From: Acidobacteriaceae bacterium | GTDB taxonomy: Bacteria > Acidobacteriota > Terriglobia > Terriglobales > SbA1 | Direction of reading: 5' to 3' | DNA: 6,015 bases | NCBI GenBank assembly: GCA_019237515.1 | Contig: JAFAGX010000015.1 | Location: 1 to 6,015, forward strand | Shown: positions 1 to 5,446 of the stretch, piece by piece | Position numbering within the stretch: the stretch's first letter is position 1 | How the letters are laid out: the number at the start of each line of letters is the position of its first letter | The notes under the pieces: generated by a model | What the model saw: only the letters and a program-made list of their open reading frames with translations | Told to the model about the DNA's origin: nothing | Databases searched by the model: none | Position numbers and translations under genes: made by a program

Positions 1-148
1 GGAAGATCGGGCGTGCACCCTGCCAGAAGGGCAGGCTGGGGTCAGTGCTGAGCGCGGCATCTTGCTCTGATTTCGTGCTTTCGATCAATGCAGAATCGGC
101 CGCCATTTGGCTGGCCAACAAAATCAATAGCAAGATTTTGCTTATCAT
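1..148 (-). CDS. Secreted CBM9-like carbohydrate-binding protein, N-terminal fragment (runs off left edge)
   Basis: Reading the minus strand from ATG at 148 gives 49 uninterrupted codons up to the window edge, so only the N-terminus is present. Residues 1-17 form a typical signal peptide (MISK, then a leucine/isoleucine core ending near SQMAA), so the product should be exported. The stretch after it, around residues 35-49 (LSTDPSLPFWQGARPIF), matches the opening strand of CBM9-like (DOMON-type) domains, in which a 'TDP..PFW.gA' segment begins the beta sandwich; such stand-alone secreted proteins are common in Acidobacteriota. The start lies 9 bases after the stop of the alpha-galactosidase gene, in the same frame, so co-transcription is nearly certain. 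No good Shine-Dalgarno sequence is in range: the nearest GGAGGT ends 22 bases upstream, so translation may depend on coupling. That a gene starts here is fairly sure. The family call rests on a short stretch; most of the protein is outside the window. Confidence 0.68.
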   Translation of the reverse strand, partial: MISKILLLILLASQMAADSALIESTKSEQDAALSTDPSLPFWQGARPIF

Positions 149-157
149 GCGGGTGTT

Positions 158-2290
158 CTACTCTGGCCGGACCTCCAGCAGCAGATGACCACCAAACTCA
201 ACCGGCAACCGTGCGTCACGGCCGGTAACCGTCCCATAACGCTTGTTACTGACATAGTCGTAGACACTGTAGCTGCGATCTTGCAGACCGCGCAGTTCGA
301 CTGGTCCCTTCCAGTGCTTGGCGAAGAAGGCGTAGTACATGGTGTTATCGCGGCGTATCATGTGGGTTTCGGGCACGTCAAAGCCGATATCATAGAGTTC
401 GCCGAGATACTGGCCGCGAGAAAGCATTTTCTCGCGGTAAATGCCAAGCCACTTTTCGAAGTCCGCCTTTCGCGTGGCGGTCAGATTCGATCGGGCTGCG
501 GCCAGATCAGGCTTGCGTCTCTTTTGCGCGAGCGAGGGGAGCACAAATTGAGTTCCTAATACGCCTCCCACGCCCAACGTCGAGGCGAAGTCGTTCCCGC
601 CATCGCTCAATTCCACATGATCGCCAAAGAACGGCAGATCATCTCCCATCAGCGCCTTCAACGTCTTTGCCTTTGAGCGAACCTGGAACGAACTCTCCGG
701 ATCCGAAGCCACTGACATGTTGAAGTATGGCATTGTGAAAAACGAGAAGCTGGTCCCACACGGACAGAACTCAACCAATGCGCCGGGCTTTACTGAAATT
801 GCGGTTTCATAGATCTCGCGAAAGAAGTCGGGCATGGCTTCCACCGAGTCTTCGGGCTTGGCATGGTGGTGGGCCGGATTGTAACAAGCGGGCGCGCCAT
901 TCATGTGCTGACCGTCCAGCTTGAGGCCGTCAAAGCCCCAATCCAAAAAGATTTTTCGAACCAGGGCCTTGTGATACTCGACTACACGTTGGTCGGCGGG
1001 ACACAGATAATACGAATTCCACCAGGAAATTTTTCGCTTCGAACCATCCTGGTTGAGCAGCGCATAATCGGGATGCTGCTTCAGCAGCTCCGAATCTGCC
1101 ACTGCGCTGAGCGGCGACCACCACAGTTGCGCTCGAAAGCCCTCCTCGTGAATGTGATCCACCAAAGCCTTCATATCCGCGTCGCCGTTCGGAAACTTTT
1201 TGGGATCGAGGGCCCAGTCGCCTACATTGTTCTGCCAGCCGTCATCGAGCGTGACCCATTTGAATCCCAGTTGTTTCACCGTGGGCAGCGTTTTGTAGAC
1301 CTGCTCGGGACGAACCGTGCGCCCATAACCCCAAGCACACCAGATCGCGCCTTGGCCATCGGTGGGAGGGGTCGCAGGTCGCAGACCTTGGGCCATCATG
1401 AAACGGCGATACTGCTCCAACGTGCGGAAATAATCTCCCTGATGAACGCTGACGAATGTGCGAAGCGTATGGAAACTTTCACCAGTCTTCAGTGTGGTGC
1501 TGCGCCGCGATTCCACTCCGATCTTCGCATGGCTGGAGTCTGGCATCGAGACCGGTAAGGAGACCAGTTTAGGACGCAGCTCCACGTGTCCTACGGCTAT
1601 GCCGACGGTTCGACGCCAAATGTCGACGACTGGAGTCCCGCCACCGTAGTCGCTGGCATTCATGCCGAGATAGTTCTGTTGATGAAAATTCGGCGTTATC
1701 GGCACTACCCAGTTGGGGCGCTTTTCGTAGGAACCGCTCTGGTACGACCAGAACGCCGGATTTCCAGATTGCTGCTGGGCATTCACGATGTAGCCATTGT
1801 TGACCCATTTCGTGATCGTGACGGGTGTGTTTTCATTATTTGTGTATTGAACATCAAATACCGCCATCGCCTGAAAGTCATCGTAGACCGTGACGCTAAC
1901 GGTTTTGACGAGATTGTTCGCTTTGCCCGTGACGGTGAGTTTCTGTGCAGATCCGATGGTGTCACTGATCCGCTCGCTTTGTTGCGATACGAAGGGAAAC
2001 TCTGAAACGGCACCTGTAGCGGTGGTGACGCGCTCGCTGGCAGCGAATGGCCCCAGTGGCATTTCTTTGTCGTCAAAGCGTGCAATCACGCGACTGCGCA
2101 GGTTCCGATCAAATTCGATGCTCAGGCTTTTACTTTGAATTTGAGCAGACGGTGTCAGCGACTGAGCTCTCAAGGGCGGTGAGAGTGCGAAGCCGAATAC
2201 TAACGTCCAGAACCCGGCGCATAATGCGGACTCATAGCATCGCTGTTGCGGATGATTTCTTTCTCTTCCGAATAGTTTCACATGGGCCAC
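158..2290 (-). CDS. Secreted GH36-like alpha-galactosidase (clan GH-D)
   Basis: 710-residue glycoside hydrolase predicted to remove terminal alpha-linked galactose (or a related sugar) from oligo- or polysaccharides in the periplasm or outside the cell. Residues 1-42 hold a long signal peptide with a hydrophobic core (about 22-38) and likely cleavage at LRA-QS. An N-terminal beta-sandwich domain (about 50-300) precedes a TIM barrel (about 310-600) and a short C-terminal beta domain. Barrel hallmarks of clan GH-D are visible: WVTLDDGWQ at 345-353, GFDGLKLDG at 452-460 with Asp459 as predicted nucleophile, and SVASDPESS at 526-534 with Asp530 as predicted acid/base. GDHVELSD at 556-563 is another conserved barrel segment. 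The length suits GH36. The start is GTG at 2290; a second in-frame GTG at 2281 is possible, neither has a clear Shine-Dalgarno, and no ATG lies before the hydrophobic core. It sits 71 bases after the binding-protein gene and 9 bases before the CBM9-like gene. Exact substrate is unproven; other alpha-glycoside activities occur in the clan. Confidence 0.88.
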   Translation of the reverse strand: MAHVKLFGRERNHPQQRCYESALCAGFWTLVFGFALSPPLRAQSLTPSAQIQSKSLSIEFDRNLRSRVIARFDDKEMPLGPFAASERVTTATGAVSEFPFVSQQSERISDTIGSAQKLTVTGKANNLVKTVSVTVYDDFQAMAVFDVQYTNNENTPVTITKWVNNGYIVNAQQQSGNPAFWSYQSGSYEKRPNWVVPITPNFHQQNYLGMNASDYGGGTPVVDIWRRTVGIAVGHVELRPKLVSLPVSMPDSSHAKIGVESRRSTTLKTGESFHTLRTFVSVHQGDYFRTLEQYRRFMMAQGLRPATPPTDGQGAIWCAWGYGRTVRPEQVYKTLPTVKQLGFKWVTLDDGWQNNVGDWALDPKKFPNGDADMKALVDHIHEEGFRAQLWWSPLSAVADSELLKQHPDYALLNQDGSKRKISWWNSYYLCPADQRVVEYHKALVRKIFLDWGFDGLKLDGQHMNGAPACYNPAHHHAKPEDSVEAMPDFFREIYETAISVKPGALVEFCPCGTSFSFFTMPYFNMSVASDPESSFQVRSKAKTLKALMGDDLPFFGDHVELSDGGNDFASTLGVGGVLGTQFVLPSLAQKRRKPDLAAARSNLTATRKADFEKWLGIYREKMLSRGQYLGELYDIGFDVPETHMIRRDNTMYYAFFAKHWKGPVELRGLQDRSYSVYDYVSNKRYGTVTGRDARLPVEFGGHLLLEVRPE

Positions 2291-2302
2291 TATCGGCCAC
2301 TA
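2285..2302. repeat. Tandem direct repeat GGCCACTA at the glycosidase start
   Basis: GGCCACTA occurs at 2285-2292 and again at 2295-2302, a 10-base period or about one helical turn, overlapping the GTG start of the alpha-galactosidase gene. It could be a small protein-binding site or part of a translational control region, or chance: eight bases twice is weak evidence. Confidence 0.35.
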
Positions 2303-2361
2303 GCGGGTGGAAGTCAAGCGCTGAAAGCAGAGGTTTTCCAATTGAGCAGCTTAGACACAAC

Positions 2362-3288
2362 TTAGCCGTTGTGCGCCTTCGCTTTGGGTATCGCCGTGAG
2401 AGTTTCTGCAGGTGGATACGATGTGGGCTTGGTCAACGAATAGGCGGGCTGCACAGTTCCTGCACGCAACCAGCCGACAACCATTTCGATCGCGAGCCGC
2501 GTATTGGCCGGCGATATGACAGTAGCGGTCAGTAACCCGCTGCGCACCCAGGCTTGCCCGGTTTCGGGCACGCCATCACAGCCGATGATTGGCAATTTGA
2601 GCCAGCGATTGCGGTCGGCATCGCTAAGTTCTTCTTCAATTGCTCTCCTGGCACCCATGGCCATCGAATCATCTTGAGCCGCGATAGCCTGAATTGGAGT
2701 TTCCCGCGAGGTTGAAAGTTTAAGCCATCGACCCACAGTGACCCGGGAACTCGCTTCAGTCCAATGAGCGCTCATCCGAAAAAGTTGAATACTCGGCGGC
2801 ATCGTCTCAAGCATTCCTGCCCGTCGTTTCTTCGCGGACGAGCTGGTTGCGGGTCCCTCGATGTAGAGGACAGATCCGCCTCCCGGAAGCATTGCTGCCA
2901 GTTGTCGGCCTTGGATGCGCCCGATCTCCTCATGATCAGGGCCCAAAGCAAAGATCGGCACAGCGCTTCTTTTGCGAAGCTCGGGTATGTAATCAGCATC
3001 GCGGTTCAGCATCACCCAACTGATGCCTGACGATACCGCCGCATGTGCGACTTGCGGGAATGCCGTTCCGCCGGCGGGTTCAACGATGAAGGCATTTGGT
3101 CGAGTATCAGGTTTGGACTGGAGGATCCGAAGCAGCTCGATACTCTGCGTGATGGAATCATTTTTGGAGTCGATGACAGTTACATCTACACCGAGATGGA
3201 CCGCTACGAGTTCGGCCTCCTTTGCCTGCTGTTGTTGGTAGTCGTTCTCAAGCGTCGGCAAGGAAACGATAAAAGACAACTTTTTCAC
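2362..3288 (-). CDS. Periplasmic-binding-protein-fold sugar-binding-type protein without signal peptide (Peripla_BP_4 type)
   Basis: 308-residue protein with the two-lobed fold of ribose/galactose-binding proteins and LacI effector domains. Family marks in order: IVSLPTLENDYQQQ (7-20) as the first strand and sugar-contacting loop; NAFIVEPAGGTA (65-76); WVMLNRD (91-97) with the ligand Arg at about 96; EIGRIQGRQLAAML (121-134); YIEGPATSSSAKKRRAG (142-158); AAQDDSMAMGA (203-213) with Asp206; and IIGCDGVPETG (234-244) with Asp238, matching the conserved sugar-binding Asp. Unlike transporter-linked members, it has no signal peptide or lipobox: the first beta strand begins at residue 4. Unlike LacI repressors, it has no helix-turn-helix. 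It therefore probably works in the cytoplasm as a sugar sensor or as a partner of another protein. GTG at 3288 is the first start after an in-frame TAA 27 bases upstream and has a good ribosome site. It lies 71 bases before the glycosidase gene, so the ligand may be a released sugar such as galactose (inference). Confidence 0.8.
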   Translation of the reverse strand: MKKLSFIVSLPTLENDYQQQQAKEAELVAVHLGVDVTVIDSKNDSITQSIELLRILQSKPDTRPNAFIVEPAGGTAFPQVAHAAVSSGISWVMLNRDADYIPELRKRSAVPIFALGPDHEEIGRIQGRQLAAMLPGGGSVLYIEGPATSSSAKKRRAGMLETMPPSIQLFRMSAHWTEASSRVTVGRWLKLSTSRETPIQAIAAQDDSMAMGARRAIEEELSDADRNRWLKLPIIGCDGVPETGQAWVRSGLLTATVISPANTRLAIEMVVGWLRAGTVQPAYSLTKPTSYPPAETLTAIPKAKAHNG

Positions 3289-3295
3289 GGCATAA

Positions 3296-3300
3296 TCCCT
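3296..3300 (-). promoter_or_regulatory. Ribosome binding site fixing the GTG start at 3288
   Basis: On the minus strand AGGGA lies 7 bases before GTG at 3288. An ATG at 3293-3291 also falls in this spacer, but it reads ATG-CCG-TGA and ends at once. The site therefore supports GTG as the real start, and with it the absence of a signal peptide. Confidence 0.6.
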
Positions 3301-3366
3301 GTATGGTGAAAATTAGAAAGGTGCGTTGGCCGCCTAGCTTGCGGCGGATTCAGCCTGACTCCTTCG

Positions 3367-3405
3367 CTTAGGATACCTCTGGGCTTGCTGGGATATGTTC
3401 CTAAG
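3367..3405. repeat. Imperfect-spacer inverted repeat CTTAGGA...TCCTAAG
   Basis: The 7-base arms at 3367-3373 and 3399-3405 are perfectly complementary with 25 bases between them. The arm centres are 32 bases apart, about three helical turns. It lies roughly 80-115 bases upstream of each flanking gene start, a plausible place for an operator. The arms do not extend further, so it may be coincidental. Confidence 0.3.
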
Positions 3406-3482
3406 GCTCGGGGAATGGTTACTTTGGTATGGAGTTTCCGTCCGAGCGGTCGCATCGGTTGCTCTGGATACCTTTCGTTGCC

Positions 3483-3511
3483 TTGAACGCCGCTCATCCT
3501 GCACTTAAACT
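3483..3511 (+). promoter_or_regulatory. Candidate sigma-70 promoter for the cation exporter
   Basis: TTGAAC (3483-3488) matches four of six -35 consensus bases. After 17 bases TAAACT (3506-3511) matches four of six -10 bases. Transcription would begin at about 3518-3519, essentially on the ATG, giving a leaderless or near-leaderless mRNA. This agrees with the lack of any Shine-Dalgarno sequence before 3519. Both boxes are degenerate, so the call is tentative. Confidence 0.25.
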
Positions 3512-3518
3512 GGACTAA

Positions 3519-4448
3519 ATGCACGCGCATCTCGGCCATTCCAGCGAAGCGACGTCCAAGGTCTTGAAGATTTCTCTGCTCGTCACCCTGGCGTACATTG
3601 TGTTGCTGGTGATTGCGGGGATCCGCGCTCACTCTCTTGCCCTCTTATCGGAAGCCGGACACAACCTGACTGATTTATTAGCTTTGTTGCTTTCTCTGGT
3701 TGCTGTTTATCTACACGCCCGGCCACCTAGCGCCACCAAGACCTATGGCTGGCACCGGGCAGGAGTGTTGGCTGCGTTGGTGAACGCTGCGTCGCTGGTG
3801 CTGGTTTCTTTTTTTATCTTTTATGAGGCTTTCAAGCGTGTGCAGCATCCGGAGTACGTTCGGGCCAGCGTGATGATGGGAGTCGCCGCGGCAGGGGTTG
3901 TGATGAATGGCGTGATTGCCTTCCTGCTGTATCGCTCTGACAACGATGTCAACATGCGTAGTGCATTCCTGCACGAGATTGGCGATACCGCATCCACCGC
4001 GGCGGTGATTGCCGGTGGCTGGGCGATTCTTGCGACCGGCCAGTACTGGATTGACTCAGCCCTCTCCTTCGGAATCGGTGTCCTAATTCTCTGGTCCGGC
4101 TTTGGAATTGTGCGAGAGACCTTGAATATTCTGCTCGAAGGCACGCCGCGAGGTGTGAAGTTGCATCTTGTGGAGGATGCCATTCGAGCGGTGAATGGCG
4201 TCAATGACGTCCACGACCTGCATGTCTGGAGTATCGGCTCGGAAACTCGCGCCCTGTCATGCCATATCTCAATTGCTGATATCCCACCTTCGGTCAGCGA
4301 GCGCATTTTGCGCGATGTCAAGGAATGTCTACACGAGCAGTTTCGGATCGACCATACAACCATTCAGTTCGAACACGCCATTTGCGAAATTGCCCATGGC
4401 TGCGTGATTCCGGTCAGCGAAACCGAAGATCATCGGCATAGCCACTGA
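3519..4448 (+). CDS. Cation diffusion facilitator, CzcD/ZitB-type zinc (cobalt, cadmium) exporter
   Basis: 309-residue inner-membrane antiporter predicted to expel Zn2+ (possibly Co2+ or Cd2+) in exchange for protons. Six membrane helices are visible at about 15-37, 46-66, 82-102, 117-137, 154-174 and 178-198. The metal site is intact: HNLTD in helix 2 (His48, Asp52) and HEIGD in helix 5 (His152, Asp156), the HD-HD set usual for zinc-preferring members. YGWHRAGVLAALVN (76-89) opening helix 3 is also diagnostic. The cytoplasmic C-terminal domain (about 205-290) carries the hallmark HDLHVW (232-237). Histidines cluster at both ends (His2, 4, 7; C-terminal HRHSH) and may bind metal. Length equals the family norm (about 300-320). 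ATG at 3519 is the only start keeping helix 1; it lacks a clear ribosome site. It is monocistronic, divergent from the sugar operon and convergent with the reductase gene. CzcD versus ZitB cannot be decided, so no symbol is given. Confidence 0.93.
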   Translation: MHAHLGHSSEATSKVLKISLLVTLAYIVLLVIAGIRAHSLALLSEAGHNLTDLLALLLSLVAVYLHARPPSATKTYGWHRAGVLAALVNAASLVLVSFFIFYEAFKRVQHPEYVRASVMMGVAAAGVVMNGVIAFLLYRSDNDVNMRSAFLHEIGDTASTAAVIAGGWAILATGQYWIDSALSFGIGVLILWSGFGIVRETLNILLEGTPRGVKLHLVEDAIRAVNGVNDVHDLHVWSIGSETRALSCHISIADIPPSVSERILRDVKECLHEQFRIDHTTIQFEHAICEIAHGCVIPVSETEDHRHSH

Positions 4449-4471
4449 AGTATTTAGAATTCCGCAGCGGT

Positions 4472-5446
4472 TTAGGCGGCCGACCGACACTGCGACAGCA
4501 GTTTGGCGCAGGCATATACGGTTTCGGTGTGGGGCATGGGAATGCCCACTTTCTGCCCAAGCTCGACGATGGCGCCCACAATGGCTTCCAATTCCATGGG
4601 TCTTCCCGCTTCCAAATCTTGCAGCATCGAAGTCTTGTGCTCCCCTACCTTGGCAGCGCCGGCGATACGCTGATCAATGGTCACCGGCAACTCCAAATCT
4701 AGTTTCGCGGCCACAGCGGACGCCTCACACATGATTTGCCGCACCACGTTGCATACGTCGGAATCTTTTGTCATTTGCACGAGGGTAGCTCTGGTGAGGG
4801 CGCTGACCGGGTTAAATGCCAAATTGCCCAGCAGCTTGACCCAGATTTCGTTGCGAATTCGAGTTGTGATCGGTGCACGCAAGCCGGATGCGATCAAGGC
4901 CTCGGCAATTTGCCGGGAACGTTCTGAGCGGGTGCCGTTCGGCTCACCCAGGGTGATGCGATTGCCTTCGATATGCTGGACGATTCCACGGGCTGTCATC
5001 TCGGTCGAAAAGTAAACAATTGATCCGACCACTCGTTGCGCTTCGATGGCAGATGAAATGACACCGCCCGGATCGATACGCTCCAACCGGAGCCCATCCC
5101 ATTCACCCCCGAAACCCTGGAAAAACCACCATGGGATCCCATTCTGTGTGCTGACGACCGTAGTCCCAGGCCCGATGACGGGAGCGAGATCAGGGGCGAG
5201 TTGCGTCAGGCTGTGGGCTTTGACTCCGAGGAAAACAACGTCGAAAGTGCCGATTTCTGTGAGCGATCCCGAAACCTTGGGACGAGCTTCGAAGTCTCCG
5301 GCAGAATCCTTTACTCGCACCCCGGATTGCTGCATGGCTTGGAGGTGGGCGCCGCGGGCGAAGAGTGTTACGTCGAAGCCTGCGCGAGCCATCAATGCGC
5401 CAATGTAAGCTCCGATGGCGCCGGCTCCCGCAATCAGGAATTTCAT
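4472..5446 (-). CDS. Ketopantoate reductase family protein (2-dehydropantoate 2-reductase, PanE/ApbA-like)
   Basis: 324-residue NADPH-dependent reductase. The classic member reduces 2-dehydropantoate to pantoate for pantothenate and CoA synthesis in the cytoplasm. The N-terminal Rossmann domain shows GAGAIGAYIG (7-16) and a basic patch after strand 2 (ARG, 30-32) that favours NADPH. VKAH (75-78, Lys76) and QNGIPWW (101-107, Asn102) correspond to substrate- and cofactor-site residues. The C-terminal helical domain has the catalytic Lys204 in IWVKLLGNLAFNP (201-213), then TSMLQDLEAGRPMELEAI (272-289) with Ser273 and an acidic residue near Glu285. It is slightly longer than E. coli PanE (303) and has the NGIPWWFF variant with an insert around 107-127, typical of the 'longer' paralogs often found in catabolic clusters. 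ATG at 5446 overlaps the ligase stop (ATGA) with GGAAGAG 5 bases upstream. Family is secure; ketopantoate as the true substrate is not, because the operon partner is an acyl-CoA synthetase rather than panB/panC. Confidence 0.9.
   Translation of the reverse strand: MKFLIAGAGAIGAYIGALMARAGFDVTLFARGAHLQAMQQSGVRVKDSAGDFEARPKVSGSLTEIGTFDVVFLGVKAHSLTQLAPDLAPVIGPGTTVVSTQNGIPWWFFQGFGGEWDGLRLERIDPGGVISSAIEAQRVVGSIVYFSTEMTARGIVQHIEGNRITLGEPNGTRSERSRQIAEALIASGLRAPITTRIRNEIWVKLLGNLAFNPVSALTRATLVQMTKDSDVCNVVRQIMCEASAVAAKLDLELPVTIDQRIAGAAKVGEHKTSMLQDLEAGRPMELEAIVGAIVELGQKVGIPMPHTETVYACAKLLSQCRSAA

Larger units (their letters stand above)
3289..3518. other. Divergent intergenic region between binding-protein and cation-exporter genes
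   Basis: 230 bases with no convincing gene; it must hold the promoter of the exporter (plus strand) and most likely that of the sugar operon (minus strand). Visible elements are a 7-base inverted repeat (CTTAGGA 3367-3373 / TCCTAAG 3399-3405), a 5-base GC hairpin (GCCGC 3329-3333 / GCGGC 3341-3345, loop of 7), and a separated direct repeat GGATACCT at 3371-3378 and 3466-3473. I see no strong sigma-70 promoter for the minus strand. A possible reading frame crossing this region on the minus strand and ending at 3285 has no family resemblance and overlaps the exporter gene, so I treat it as noise. Confidence 0.6.

Noticed and set aside
863..1558. Long plus-strand open frame (231 codons) opposite the alpha-galactosidase gene
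   Set aside because: It lies wholly antisense to a gene with strong catalytic motifs, its protein matches no family I recognise, and it is explained by codon bias of the opposite strand. The same applies to plus-strand frames at 185-559 and 1586-2005.
2291..2361. Terminator or promoter between the binding-protein and glycosidase genes
   Set aside because: I found no stable stem with a T-run and no recognisable -35/-10 pair, so an operon link is kept as the simpler reading.
3326..3343. Sigma-54-like element TTGGC...TTGCG on the plus strand
   Set aside because: The GG and GC doublets are 11 bases apart instead of the required 10, and it is about 180 bases from the plus-strand gene.
3285..3632. 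Minus-strand open frame of 115 codons across the divergent region
   Set aside because: It overlaps the first third of the exporter's opposite strand, ends inside the start of the binding-protein gene, has no recognisable domain and would occupy the only promoter space.
3821..4363. Minus-strand open frame of 180 codons inside the cation exporter gene
   Set aside because: It is antisense to a well-supported transporter with intact motifs; the composition is rich in Arg, Ser and Thr as expected for a shadow.
4449..4471. Bidirectional terminator between the convergent exporter and reductase genes
   Set aside because: Only CCGC-A-GCGG (a 4-base stem with a one-base loop) is present, with no U tract; this is too weak for a terminator call.
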